Of a stretch of DNA of 64,000 bases, positions 12,761 through 24,854 are shown in pieces. Position 1 is the stretch's first letter. Every line of letters starts with the position of its first letter. Origin of the DNA: Dicyema japonicum (lineage: Eukaryota; Dicyemida; Rhombozoa; Dicyemidae); NCBI GenBank assembly GCA_011109175.1, contig RDEW01000013.1:837839-901838 (forward strand), in the 5' to 3' direction. A model generated the notes under the pieces. That model saw only the letters and a program-made list of their open reading frames with translations, ran no database searches and was not told where the DNA came from. The translations under genes were made by a program, and so were the position numbers.

Positions 12761-14338
12761 GTTCAAAAATTAAATCTACTGGGTCAAGCTCTTTTCAGTA
12801 CCGGAATAGTCGACGTCATAAGATAATGTTCTTCACTTTTGAAAGTGTATACATTGATAATTTCACTATGGGCAGCCAACCAAAGTATTGTCTGAGACAT
12901 ATAAAGTCATCAATTTATGATTTTGCAGCCTGATTTGAATTCGATCCTTTCAGTATTAAAAGAGATCATTATGAAGGCCACAGACACCCAGAACATCAAT
13001 TAGAAATACTTGGATGTCCTTTTAAAGGGTGGAATCAGTAACACAGCTCAAAACAATCTACTACCGTTCGCTTCGGCGGTGTAGGAATCTACAATGATTC
13101 TTCTCCCAACAGAATCATCAGAGATGGAACATCTGGAGGCAGATAGATTTTTACAAAATAAATATGAGAGGCTACGGAAGCAACCAAACCAACACCAAAA
13201 CTCCTGTCTGGCAACTGAAAGATGTGAGGGGAGTGACGCTTGGATCAATGTTCTCTTTATCAAAAGCGTTGAAGGCGATACAATCCACATCGGTATCTCC
13301 ATCAGACTTGGACCGTGGTTTCCCAGGGTCACAAGCGCCGATTGGTACTGTGACGAAGAAGCGCAGGAAGATTCCTGGACAGAGGAAACGGAAAACGAAC
13401 GGACTTAAAATCTTTCCGTTCGAGTAGAGCAAGCAATTTGTAAAGGCAGTGAGTCCCTTTGTCCTATCAACATCCTTTGGAGTACGGTAGACGCACTACG
13501 TTATAAGGGGAAGAAATACGAAAAGCTTCTAGACCGGTTCACTTTTCGAGCTGTTGTAAGACAACTGAAGGAAATGAGAGAAATCGCTTCATTTTCTCAA
13601 TAAACTAGAACGTCTGGCTAAATCCAAAAGTCATCAGTTAGTTGGCGAGTTAAGTTACCCAGACATAACTAACGTACGAGACCACTGGGTATTCAGTAGG
13701 AAGAACATAAGCCGCTCGCTTTTATGTATTAACTTTGGTGTGGTAGGCCGACAGCGTACAAGTTCAAGACATTCAAACAGGTGATTTACTGTCAGCTTGG
13801 AGAGGTAGCAAAGGAATAGAGGATATCTTCCGTATCATCCAGTGTACTTACGTAGACCTCTCTCAAATCCCCCAAATGTTCTCCTCATCTCATTTTTCTC
13901 GCCGTACTTGAGATCATAATCTACTATCATAGGAGTGTGACTCGTGGGTGTTTACAGAAACGTGATCCATCCTCAACAAAGTAATCCTTCTTCGCTAGAT
14001 TAGCTGGGGTATCCATTTCCAATCTCAACATGTCTGAAGAGCCTCCATCTCAAATCAGTGATCTCGAGACCCAGTGGAGCAAACATTATATAAAGGACTT
14101 TTGCCTATTTTCTTGGCTAATTCAGTCCGAGAACCACATGAAGATCAAAAATCATGATTTAAGTGAGACTCAGTGTAATACATCTGTCATACTCAATTTT
14201 AAACGAGTTAAAATACACAATTTGGTTTTGTTCAAAAAATATTATTAAATAATTTATATTTCATTAAATAAACTTAATATTAGTCGGTTAGCCAACTAAA
14301 AAGAAATAATATAAATTTTTTTGAAAAGAGCGGGAAAA
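12761..14338. other. Unidentified open frames
   Basis: The + frame 13164-13427 is rich in Lys/Arg near its end (VTKKRRKIPGQRKRKT), and a + stretch near 13508-13608 reads KYEKLLDRFTFRAVVRQL. Both look coding-like but match no family I know. The + frame 14030-14248 may or may not lead into the FBXO47-like gene; no splice link is evident. Confidence 0.3.
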
Positions 14339-15771
14339 ATGAAAAATATTTCATCTGATTTAACGTTAGAAAATTTTTTCCGTTCCTCTAAAAGAAAACG
14401 TTCCGATAGAATTATGTTTAATGAAATAAAATCAAGACAAGAAAAATTGAAATTAAACCAAAATAACTTCTCTTCGCTTTCCCCGCATCTCAAATTATCA
14501 ATTATAGACACATTTGACAGTAACTTTGATAAATGTCATATATTAGAACAAACTTTGGGATCCTTTAGTTTGACTAATCACGAAAATCACCAAATTGTGA
14601 CTCGGATGGTCAGAAATAGCAACAAATTAATGTTCTCAGCCGACCAATTCAAAAAAGATTTGCTAACTAGTAAAGAAATTCGTGAAAATGCAAATTTTTA
14701 CCGCAAATTTAGTGTTTTATGGAAGATTCAGCAAAAAATGGAATTATTAGACGAATTCATAATTAAAGTATTTTCACTAACAACTCAGAACATCGACTTA
14801 TGCTTAACAAACAAGGTGGAATTGGAAAATTTAGGGACATTTATGCACATTTTCACTAATTCCTGGACTCGCACGCAATTAAAAAGTCTGTTCTCTCAGT
14901 TTTTTGAAAAGACTAGTATAGTAACATTCATAACCCGAACAATCGAGGCAATAAACGGTAATTAATACAAAAAATTGTTAGCTGACGTGGACAGTTCAAT
15001 AACATCGCAACTGCGACTTCGAGAATTTGTCAAAAAGTTATTTATTACCAAGGAAAACCAACTGGAATGGTTCTCCATAGCAACCACATATTTGTCGCAC
15101 TGTGAGACAGCCAGGCTCCTATACGTAATATTCGGACCCCTCTATAGAGGTGATCCTAGTTGAAATGGTAGGATTGATTCTGTGGCATGAAATGACTGAG
15201 AGCACAGCTGAGAGTCTAAAACAGGCCAACGAGCATTTCTCCCAACTTGCAGTGGTTCTCTGTTTTCACTCACGACGGGTCGGTCCCACCATGACAATGA
15301 TATAATAAGACATCTCACTCGTAAAATGATATCACATGTAGTGTTCCCCTTTGAATGGCTGCCTGAGAACGTGGCTTGTCTATTGAATTTAGCTGGGTAT
15401 AAAATTACCGTCGATAAGCTTGAGGCTGACCTTCTTAACGGACTAGTAATTGACGTGTCACAGACGATTGCCGCCTTCTTTTTTGTAAACAAGTTTAACA
15501 TAGCAGATTTCCAAGCGGTTCCTCCTTCAAAGCAGTTGGTTGTTTGCCTTCCTGAAAGACCTGACAAAGTCAGCCGAGAATGCAGGAAAGTCATGCCTTA
15601 AGCAGCATTTGTTTGTAGGACTTAGTCAGGTGTTGGTTCAAACTGCAGTGGACGCTAAAGAATATCAATTAAGTGAATTACTTGTTTATATTAACAGATC
15701 AACATTTTAATATGGCTGTAGACGGGATTAGACAATTCATAGAAGAATTAATGACAATCACGTTTCCTTAG
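14339..15771 (+). CDS. FBXO47-like F-box protein, five exons with tiny introns
   Basis: F-box proteins of the FBXO47 group are SCF substrate adaptors with a meiotic role in animals. Exons as I read them: 14339-14957, 14982-15149, 15172-15484, 15507-15672 and 15698-15771; GT-AG introns of 24, 22, 22 and 25 nt. About 447 residues result, close to the roughly 450 of vertebrate FBXO47. Supporting stretches are CETARLLYVIFGPLYRG, LILWHEMTE and FEWLPENVACLL, which resemble the conserved middle of that family from memory. An N-terminal F-box (about residues 45-80) is only weakly visible. The ATG at 14339 is the first in frame. Exon 3 contains one frame break near 15260-15280: either one base is missing, or a 20-nt intron (15214-15233) is removed. 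I favour the missing base because the retained sequence aligns better. The family name is less certain than the coding nature and intron pattern. Confidence 0.6.
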
Positions 15772-15859
15772 TTTAAACAATGTTTGTTTACGTGAATTAA
15801 GTCATTTCATGATTATCAACTTAGAAATTTAAAATTACTGAAAAATCTACTATAAATGA

Positions 15860-16150
15860 AAGTCAGATATTCTTTTAGCGTTGAGCGTAAGAAGCTTTAG
15901 GGCAAGCATATTCTTCTGTATCTTCTGCCTTTTAGACATTTTTCTTAACCATTTTACAAAAAAACGAGGCACGTCATCACCTGGCCAAAGAACAAGGTAG
16001 GAAGATCCTTTCCAACAACTTTTTCGAGTCAGAAAGGCTCGTCGCCTCACGGGTGGGATCTGTTTCACGAATATTGACCTTCGCTGCAAAGTCCATCTGT
16101 CAGATTCGAACTCAAAACAGTCAGATCCGATGTCATCAGACGTTCAGCCA
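15860..16150 (-). repeat. SINE2-like, tRNA-derived head
   Basis: Reverse complement of 16060-16145 reads TTGGCTGAACGTCTGATGAC, ATCGGATCTGA and GAGTTCGAATCTGACAG, i.e. A-box- and B-box-like words, and then TGCAGCGAAGGTC. The same words occur in the copy at 56575-56877. The body beyond the head is only weakly similar. Confidence 0.35.
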
Positions 16151-16159
16151 ACTTTTTGT

Positions 16160-17029
16160 ATTTGATGACTTTTTTTCTACTTTTAATGAATTTATGTCTT
16201 ATATAAATTTAAAAGATCAGCCGATCAAAATGAGATCTTATTTTTTAATCAATAAACCTCACAATTTCCAACAGATAACCCGATTAAAATAACCATAAAC
16301 CACCAGCTTACCAAATTGAAAAGCAAAAAAAAACATATATTAACTATAAACGTGGAAAACAAAATTTGTATAGTACTGAGACCCAACATGTTCTCGAGGA
16401 CCTTTCTTGTACGTCCGATCCAACGCGGCACATGTAGAAGCTAATGTCGCTTATATAATGATAATGAATGATTGCTTCATTAGTTTTGATTTTGGTGTAA
16501 AATATCGATTTTTAGATGTGATAATTCAGGTGTGTCCTTTTTCGAAATAATTTTCCTATGTGAAAGCCTTTTTTGAAAAAACGATTAGTGATTACTCGAC
16601 TGGCAAATGAATTACGTAAAATGAATTTCAACTGCGAGAAAAACAAATGTCTTTGATTATCATAATTTTATTTTTTATGGTGGCAACCCTAAATTTCTAA
16701 CGTGATTTCCAGCGTGCTTCATTATTTTTTGTCTTACTAAGGTTTTGTTAAAGATACTTAGGAATGTGAAATATCCTAAATTAGTTAACCCCCTGATAAT
16801 GAAACTGAAATGGAGGTCATGCAAAAGTCCTAAACGAGTGTTCACCGAGGAGTTACCAAAATCAAATATGAATGTCGGCAATGATGTTTTACTGTTAAGA
16901 ATGACATTATTAGTAAAGTCATTCGAAACTGTGAGTTTGTAAATTTTAGCATTAAAAGATTTGATTGTAGATTGGAGGTATAAGTCACCATGTTTTGGCT
17001 TCTTGTCCCAATCAATGATTTAAAATAAA
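16160..17029. other. No supported gene
   Basis: Open frames on both strands at 16675-16942 are unrecognised. The + reading has a basic stretch but no family motif. Confidence 0.3.
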
Positions 17030-17290
17030 TTAGTAAACGGTTATATAGCGGCTGCCCTGACTGCGTGGCTATTCCCTCTCAGGATGACGAGCGAGATTCG
17101 CTCAAATAACCAGCAGCGCTCACAGAGTCTCCTGTTCATGTAGAGATCCGATTCCCTAGACGACTCAAGAATTCCAGCGTCGCAGGCGCAAGGGAACCAG
17201 ACGTCTCAACGGCGAGTGGAACAAAAAAATTGGGTAGGACCGCGTACATTTCCTGTTTCATCTTCTCGGCATCTCAGCGGAAGAAGAGGC
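17030..17290 (-). pseudogene. LINE-B C-terminal fragment
   Basis: Minus strand reads PLAVETSGSLAPATLEFLSR, LGNRIST and, in a shifted frame, SLVILRGNSHAV. VETSG and RGN are the family's closing motifs. One stop and one shift. Confidence 0.6.
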
Positions 17291-18334
17291 TACAGAGGCA
17301 CTCTGGAGTAGGTTGCAAGTCAGACAATTGAATTCAAGACAAGTGAAATCATCAAACTTTGTTCAATATTCTAAAAATTCACGGAAGACCAAATAATCCT
17401 CGTAAATATGATATTATTGAACATTTTAATCAAACAATTCGAGAAGACTATCATAAATGCTCCATAAGGATGAAAAAGTGTCTGGATATATTAGAAAATC
17501 CAGTGTAGTTATAGGGTTTTCTTATCAATAACGACATTTCGTCAATCAATAACGACAATAGTCAATCACTTCTGCCCTCTTATATGACACTGCAGTCCAC
17601 GACACATGGCCAATCACTTCTGTCTTCTTAAGGTAGCCAAATACCTTGTAAATTCATTGATGACGCGCATAAATGGAGTAACGGGATTCCCACTGTCCCT
17701 ATTAGCACTAACGAAACCATAGCCGGGGTAAGGGGCTCAGGAGAATCAATGGGAAAAGAAGACTTTTATAAGCTTGACTCTTGATTGGGTCTGAAGAAGA
17801 AAATTCACTCAATTGCTTGACGGGAGGCCAAAAGTCTATCTTCTAACGAACTGTTCAGAATTCGTATGTTTCGATGTCTGTTGTGGGGGATTGTGGATTA
17901 CTGTTGGAGGGCTATACTCGAAAAATCTGTAGAAATATTCAACAGAGATTGAGTTAATTGGTGATCCTAATTAGAGGAATACCAGTAATGGTTGCTATAA
18001 GACAAATGAGGATGGACGCCGTTTAGAATTATTGTCTTAATCACGTGGTTTTGTGATCCTGATTCAGACGAGTCAAATCATTTTTTATGGTGGTGACAAA
18101 CTGGGTGTATTCTTGGTATCTCCACCGCTATTTGTCTATGTGAGAAGACCCAAAACGCTATGGGTTATCGGGAGTGACCATATTCCATAAGAACTGGTTA
18201 TTAGTATGAGGCCGGATGTCAAGAGGATGTTTTCTTGCGGTTCTACGGATCTCGTGTGGATTGGGCCTAATTTGGGGTTTTCATGTCAAATAATTTATGT
18301 GTTTTATCGAGTTTTCAACAAAAAAGGATATTAG
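17291..18334. other. No gene seen
   Basis: Contains short direct repeats near 17535-17640 (AATCACTTCTGCCCTCTTA and AATCACTTCTGTCTTCTTA). No coding or transposon motif is supported. Confidence 0.35.
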
Positions 18335-18464
18335 TACAGTAAACTCTCTCAAATTTGCCGTTTTTGGTTACAGCAAAATTGTGGCAAATTTGAGAATTGG
18401 CAGATTTCAGAATAAAATTTTATTTGAAGTTTCAATTGATTTATTTAAAGATAATTAAACGTAT

Positions 18465-18745
18465 GGGACTGCACTGTTGTGGATTCTTTCTCGAACTCGA
18501 TGATGCTCAGCTCGGCGCAGTCTGCTGGATCGGCAGCCGATCTGGCCGAAAAAATCAAGATTAAAAATATGGCGAAATTGGAGACCGCTACCGTTTTGTA
18601 CCGATAGCAATCGAGACGTCTGGGGCGGCTGGAAGTATTACAGCCTCTTTCCTAAAGGAAATCGGGGGAAAATTGGCCCACCGCAAGAAAGACGTGCGGG
18701 AAGCGGTCTGGCTGAGGCAAAAAATTGGTATCGCTGTTATACAAA
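18465..18745 (+). pseudogene. LINE-B C-terminal fragment inside the Tigger-like element
   Basis: Reads WDCTVVDSFSNSMMLSSAQS, AADLAEKIKIKNMAK, then in a shifted frame YRFVPIAIETSGAAGSITAS and VWLRQKIGIAVIQT. Motif order is identical to the other LINE-B copies. It starts sharply within the family's WDxT motif, consistent with 5' truncation on insertion. Confidence 0.65.
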
Positions 18746-18885
18746 CAATACAGTATCCCTAAGATTTAACTTCTTATGTGATTCCAAATTATAAATATTT
18801 TCAGACGAGTAACTCTTTAAAACTTCTTCAAATTCTTTTTAAAAGACATCAATATCCACATGTTTTTCAGTGCGTATTTCGCCGT

Positions 18886-19207
18886 AATAATAAAGCCTTT
18901 TCACGAGAGCCATAGTATTTTATAGCTCCGCATAGGCAGGACACACACTTTATTTAAGTAAAGAACAGTTAATTTTAACTAATCGTAGAACCAAGGAATG
19001 ATCCTCATTTCTTTTTTTTTTTTCTTGTGTGAGTGTCCTTTCTAGACAATCCAGTTCCGCAGTGAGTATTCACTGATGACGGCGTCACTCGTCAAACCAT
19101 TTCTGCATCGTAGATGCGTGGAACCTTCCACCAGGTGAACAGCAGCGAGATTCGAACCCGTAGCCTAAGCCACTTAAGCCCGACACCTAACCACTAAGCC
19201 ACCCGAC
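18886..19207 (-). repeat. SINE1, full-length tRNA-derived copy with 11-bp TSD
   Basis: The element reads on the minus strand from 19207. Its head contains TGGCTTAGTGGTTAGG (perfect A-box-like) and GGGTTCGAATCTC (B box), the RNA polymerase III promoter of tRNA genes. The conserved SINE1 body and tail follow, ending in TTATTATTA. It is flanked by TATTTCGCCGT at 18875-18885 and again at 19208-19218, an 11-bp target-site duplication of the kind left by LINE-driven retrotransposition. SINEs encode no protein and depend on a partner LINE. This is the reference copy for the family here. Confidence 0.85.
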
Positions 19208-19406
19208 TATTTCGCCGTGTAATTCGAAATCTGTCTTTTTTAATTTCTCCAGAAACCCGAAAGAATTTTTAAATTAGTTACGAAAATTCTTTAGCGAAAA
19301 ATTCTGCCTTATGTAATAATAGAGAATCATTCAATAAAGCACCTTAAATGTTAGAGTAAATTGTGTACCTTTTGATTCCATTGAATCCATCCAATCTACT
19401 AGATTT

Positions 19407-19622
19407 TCACCAAGGTTTTAGTTTAGGATTTCTGTTCTTGAACTGAAACAAAAGCGATTCTGCATTCATCAATATTCTAGATTCTCTTTTTGAAAATAGA
19501 AGAAAATATTTTGCATATCGCCTGAGATGAAGCTGATTTATTGGTTTTTTATACCACAATATTTCCACTTTTTGAGCAATTGAATATCTGGTGTAGCCTC
19601 CAACAAGAACATTCCGACCCAT
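19407..19622 (-). pseudogene. Possible transposase N-terminus of the Tigger-like element
   Basis: A 71-codon minus frame contains YSIAQKVEILWYKK, reminiscent of the 'lt.aqKleII' start of the psq-type HTH in pogo/Tigger transposases, positioned just inside the right TIR as expected. No DDE domain. Weak similarity only. Confidence 0.35.
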
Positions 19623-19799
19623 GCTTGCTTTAAAGTATTTAAAAAATATTTAAAAAAAATAAAAATAATATTTTAAAATGTTGGCAAATTTTAGAATTGG
19701 CAAATATCATTGAAAAATAGAAAAAATCGATAAAAATGGCAAATTTCAGAATTTGCAAATTTAAGAGTGGCATATTTGAGAGAGTTTACTGTACTACCA

Positions 19800-20650
19800 A
19801 AAATTCAGGGTGTGGATCCAATTAGTTAGATCCTGGATGACTAAAAGGTGTCTACCAATTTATTTAAATACTCCGTCGAGGAACTGCCTATTGTTCATGG
19901 CACTGTCAGCATCTGGAAGTGATGACGGCTATCATGGAATGCAAGACAATGGTTTATGACCAAATATCAATGAAGCTTATCAAGGAGGGTCCGGATATTT
20001 TATTTGATCATCTGCGATGTCTTTCGATGGGTGTTTAAAACCTGGCCATCTCCTTTTAATGTGGAAGAAAGCTGATTCGAGGATGATTCAAAAACCAGGG
20101 AAACTAAAGAGAGTTCCGGCAAGTTACAGGAATATAAAGGAGAATGACTTGGATATTTTCGACTCGGAAGATGCTGTGCAGACTGTTTCTCTCTACTGAA
20201 TTCTGAAATCATGGGATCCTAAAAGGCAACTAAAATCTGAAAGCAGAATCGGGGAGTATACGGACCAGATTGAGCAATGGTGCAGCATGAGGGGGTTAAA
20301 ACTCTCCAGTGAAATATCGTGTGCACTCCGAATAAGCCAGGGAAAAATCATCTGAAACAGCAATACACACTCGGAGTGAACAATACACATCGTCTGCGAT
20401 ATTAGGGGGTCGATTATGGACACGGTGGAGATTATATGGACGACATAAGTGAAAGGAGGAAGAGAGTATTTCAGTAACTTTTTTGTACAAGAAAATTACA
20501 CGTTATCCGTGATACATTTCTGTGCATCTTCAAGGGAGTTATACTCCCTAGTCTTCTGTATGAGTACGAGGTATGGTTCTTTTCTCTAAAGAATAAAAAG
20601 ACCTCATCCTTTTAGAGAAAACAAGGAGAGCTACAATTAAGCTTTTCCTA
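19800..20650 (+). pseudogene. LINE RT fragment
   Basis: Reads QISMKLIKEGPDILFDHL (RT finger region), then ADSRMIQKPGKLKRVPASYR (the 'a.v.mIqKPGK......YR' block), then a C-terminal piece near GVILPSLLYEYEVWF. The intervening palm with its active site is missing. Confidence 0.45.
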
Positions 20651-21183
20651 AACATGAAGCTGAGCTGAAGTCAATGTCAGAACTAGAAAGCAGGGAGTGA
20701 AATAGTGTTATCACTTTTATGTTTGATAGTTGGCTATGAGCGACAAACTGCGCCTCGTAAGCCCTTCATAGGAGTTACTATCAAGATCTGACAATTCCTC
20801 ATTGGCTTGTATGGTCTTGATGAAGACGTCGTGTCGAATCACCAGAATCCTATTTAATTATAGAGCCATCAAGTGATCCCAGCTTCATTTTAGTTAGTTT
20901 TATCCTAATAAAAATTATCCCCTTAAAAGTTTTATCTAATCAAACGATTAAATCACTCAATTGAAGGATAAATGGGGTCGTATAGAAATCTAGTTATTTT
21001 TTCATAGCCAAATATCCCCCATGATTTGCTCCATCTATTTTTTATAATCATTATTATTTTTAATAGCAATGTCTGCGGAACCAGAGTAGTTAATTAATTT
21101 GAGGTTCCACTTTTGCCATGCATCTCAGGATACGCGCTGTAAGTCGTTTCTATCCTCCCCTGTTTTTCGCAACCGCCCTCAGA
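20651..21183. other. No gene seen
   Basis: Spacer without supported features. Confidence 0.4.
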
Positions 21184-21965
21184 TCATACAGATCCTCTCC
21201 CGATTTCAGCCTCCTTCCTATGAGTTTTTTGTCGATCTTCGAACGTTGTTCTTTTTAATATAGAGAAGTATGATTGCATTGCCTGATTAACCTGTGCCAT
21301 CTGCGAAGCTCTTAGGAGATGTCCAAAGATCTGCCATTTCGCCGAGGTCTCTTTTCTCCCAATCTGTAATGTTTGAGTGATTCTGTAGAGCTCGTCGTTG
21401 GTCATCCGTTTTGGCCAGTAGACTCCCAGAAGAAGTCGTAGTTGTTTTCTGTGGAAATATTTAAGCTTCTCCAGTTCTTTGGTGGTTAAGCCCCAGGTCT
21501 CCGTGTTGTAAAGTAGAATTGGTTCGATAAAGGAGTTGTTCAACCGAATTCGAAGGCGAGTGCCTATGTACTCTTGCCGCATCCAGATCGCCCACAATTT
21601 TTTGAAAGAACCAACCGCCAGAACTTTCCTGCGAAAAACCTCCTCCGAGTCCCCGAGAAGAGAAAAAGCTTTCTTGCATGTTCTCTACTTTTCCTCGTTT
21701 TTCGTCGTGCAACGGAATATGATAGTTTTTTCCGTTATTGTCAGAGTTTACTACCAGGGACCAGTCCTCCAACCCTTGAGGGATCACTTTTAGTATAGTT
21801 TCCAGCGTATCCCTATCCCGGCTGACGAAATCAATGTCATCGACTACTTTAATCACGTTAGTGATACAATTCTTTTCCGGAGAAGTCTTAGAGCTGCGTC
21901 CATGGATATTGTGAATAGGAGTGGGGATAACGAGTCTCCCAGTTCATGTTAGGACCGATGACTCC
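21184..21965 (-). pseudogene. LINE-D RT palm and C-terminus, decayed
   Basis: From high to low coordinate: GDSLSPLLFTI near 21940, IKVVDDIDFVSRDRDTLE (the catalytic (Y/F)xDD box has become VVDD), IEPILLYNTETWGLTTKELE, and a C-terminal SAKWQIFGHLLRASQ. This is the same order as in the LINE-D copies at 8640 and 31960. Frame-shifted in the middle. Confidence 0.55.
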
Positions 21966-24309
21966 GTGATCCAGAATTGCTGATAACCTGCACAACAAAG
22001 GAATGTCATAGAACAGACCATGATCCAATTTTGTAGATCAGTGTTGACTCGATTAACTGGTGGTAGATGATGGAGAGGCACTCAGTGGAAGTTTGAAATT
22101 ATCTTTAGAACTTTCAACTCTTCGTTACTTCTGCCAGCCCCAATTCTCACAGAGTCATGGACCAATATGAATCTGGGAATATTTGGTATGATGAAGTATC
22201 TACTACACGTCGTAAATGAATGAACTTCCTGTGAGACCTCGAGCCGTATTTGAGCAAACCATAATGTCCGGAGTCTACCATTTCTTTTATGGCCATAATG
22301 GTTAATCGATATCACAGGGGGTAATTTGTGTCCTTTATTGATGAGTAGATGAAATACTGGGGAAGATTACAGTTAGGTCACTCATCAATGTCTAATCCTT
22401 TAGGAATATCCACAGATATGTTACTTTTCTCCAGTGAGTTTTGGAAAAGAATTGCTAGGCGTGTTGACAAATGGAGGAATTAATTTCAAAATTTGCAACT
22501 TTAGTTATTTCTAGTTACGACTCAAGTTCCCAGACATGAAGACAACAAAGACCAATCCACGTAACCAAAAAATCAAAGCTTTCGTAATCCGACCAGATCC
22601 TCTCTCTCTTAGGTGTCTCCAAATCTTTTGGAAGTCACAGTCGATGACGATCTCCACATAAAAACAAGTTCTCTAGTTTGTCCAAGGTCGATAAGTCAAT
22701 CCTCTCCAAGAATAAAGAAAGTTCGGCAATGTTTCCTCTGATCCGTTTATGTTTAGGCTCTGGGTTGTTAACTTTTTTGTGCCTGGTACCTGAGGTCAAC
22801 AGGTTGTTCCACGTCTCCTAAGGTCAACAGTCTCAATCGATGAAATGTTCCAACATTTAGAGAATGCCGTCCAGTGGGAAGTCCTCTGGTTGGTAGGGAG
22901 CAAATTGTTTTTTTAGATGTAGTTTAGGACTATATCCGACGCCACTAGAAATGGTGAACCACAAGACGCACGCTAAAATAATTAATTAAATTTTTTTTAA
23001 ATAATAACAAATAAAAATCATCGACCCCGCTTATTGGGGGCATTTTTATTAAATAAAAATTTTATTTTATTATTATAAATTATAGCGTGCTATTTTTAAA
23101 TCATTTGAAAAAGCTTTCTTGTGACTTGAAGCAAAAGATTTTTGAAGCCGTACAAGGAACTTTATGTCCGAAAGGGATGTATAATGTGTGAAGGAATAAT
23201 ATCTAGAAAAAATGGAGATTAGACAGGATTTGATTCATTTTCCATATATTTAATTAAAAACATAGCCATAACTATCGCTACTCGGATAAATATTAAAAAT
23301 TCAAAGGCTCAAATGGATGGCTCGAACATTTTAAGAAGCGACATGAACCATCTTTAAGCAATTTCTGGTGAATGAATTTTAGCATCAAAAATTCAATTAA
23401 AAATTATTACGAAGACTATGACAAGTTTTTTGAACAAATTTAATATGGAAGATATTGTAATTGTGATAAAACTTGCTTTTCATTAAAAAGAATTGAAATA
23501 AATGATTTTTCACTAAAGATGAACATTATTTTGGTAAAAATCTGTAAAGATATCAATCCTTGTATGCTCAAAGGGTGAAAAGTTAAATCGTTCGTTATTG
23601 GAAAGTTTAAACCACCGAGCTTCCTTGAATATAAGAACTGAGGATGGAGCACCAATGTTAAATTACAAGTATACGTCCAAGAATGGTTGATGACTAGTGA
23701 GATTTTATATTGGTTGCAAAAAATTAATAATAGTGTTCTTACAGAATCGACTAATTTTAATTCTTGATAATGATCGATGTCACATTTGTCAAAATTCATT
23801 ATTTTTAATATTATGCTTGTCCTGAGAATTATGATTTCAACTGAACGTTACCGTAGAAATTACGGAAAATACACAGTATTGGAGGGAATTAGTGATTACT
23901 ATTTTAATAAATAAATGGCTTTTTATTTTTATAATTGTATTTAATTTAAAATAAATTAAAAAATAATATTTAAAAAGGATAAATTATTTTACTCTCTGTA
24001 TTTGGGGCACCTTCTGTATTTGTGGCGTTTCTATTGTGGCAGGGGTTGAACTGTACATCGATGAAGCTCTACTAAACTTTGACGTGATGATATATGCTTG
24101 GAAAGATTTTTGAACCGAATTTTTCAAGGATAAGTTACGTAGTGGGTCCAGAGAGTAAAATTGCAATCATGAGAGTTTTCCATTACTTTTTTGGGTCATC
24201 AAATCTGATTCCCACTGTCTGTAAAAACTGGCCTATGGTAAATTTTTTGAGCAAGAAAACGGAAATTTCGAAAAATGGACTATAAATTATTATATCTCCT
24301 CTCACTGAT
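21966..24309. other. No supported gene
   Basis: About 2.3 kb with only unrecognised short frames (for example 22315-22082 and 23799-23440, both minus). AT-rich runs at 22980-23080 and 23900-23980. Confidence 0.35.
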
Positions 24310-24854
24310 CCACCAACAAGATTCATGAGTTTCAGAAAAAGTCACAATTTTATGGATAAAGCTGTAGATTGTCAATATGAAAAGAAATGCATCCAACAAT
24401 CCACTTGTTTCACATCCGAAAAGGAAATAAATTTTTTTGAAATAGCTCATCTCAAATCAATATTTTTTTGAGATATAAATGGCTTTCTTTTAGCTAAAGT
24501 GTAATCCATTTCGATTTAATGTTCTGGTAATTGTCCGTGGGGAAACGGTAATATAAATTTTTCCTTAGATATTGCGGATAAATCTGGCACCAACAACGTC
24601 GGCTGACTTTTAGATTCAGTATATAAAAGTTCAGCATGTATTAAATTTAATTTCAGCAAACGTCCTGATTTATGCTGTCGAGAAAATGATCCAAATTTAC
24701 GATATTTTCTGATGTTAAACGAAACAGCTGAAAATAATAATTTGAGAATGCGGGATATTTCTCTGATGGTTTTTCCGTCATTAAAATGACCAATAATCAT
24801 CCCTTTTACGAAATCTGATACATGTTTTTTCCGGGAACCGCACATAATCTCCAT
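24310..24854 (-). pseudogene. Tc1/mariner-like transposase fragment
   Basis: The minus frame from 24854 reads VSDFVKGMIIGHFNDGKTIR, EISRIL, then RKFGSFSRQHKSGRLLKLN: the paired HTH and GRP-like linker of Tc1 transposases. A shifted frame continues RTITRTLNRNGLH, the block before the DDE core. Stops follow and the catalytic Asp residues are not seen. No TIR pair was found. Confidence 0.55.

Larger units (their letters stand above)
18337..19791 (-). mobile_element. pogo/Tigger-like DNA transposon carrying nested insertions
   Basis: Ends are inverted repeats CAGTAAACTCTCTCAAATTT at 18337 and, from the other side, CAGTAAACTCTCTCAAATAT at 19791, each followed by GCC. It is flanked by TA on both sides (18335-18336 and 19792-19793), the target duplication of Tc1/mariner/pogo elements. 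Several TTGGCAAATTT-type words lie just inside both ends, as subterminal repeats. The 1455-bp interior holds a LINE-B fragment, a complete SINE1 and a short minus-strand frame that may be a transposase remnant, so the element is an old nonautonomous copy. Confidence 0.75.

Noticed and set aside
13164-13427. Basic 87-codon frame as a ribosomal or nucleolar protein
   Set aside because: Lys/Arg-rich ending only; no family motif recognised and no splice partners identified.
15214-15233. 20-nt intron in FBXO47-like exon 3
   Set aside because: It repairs the frame, but it would remove a stretch (SLKQANE...) that aligns with the family; a missing base near 15270 fits better. Kept as an alternative only.
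19141-19208. tRNA gene
   Set aside because: A and B boxes are excellent, but the sequence continues into the SINE1 body, is bounded by a target-site duplication, and shows no acceptor stem pairing I can confirm.
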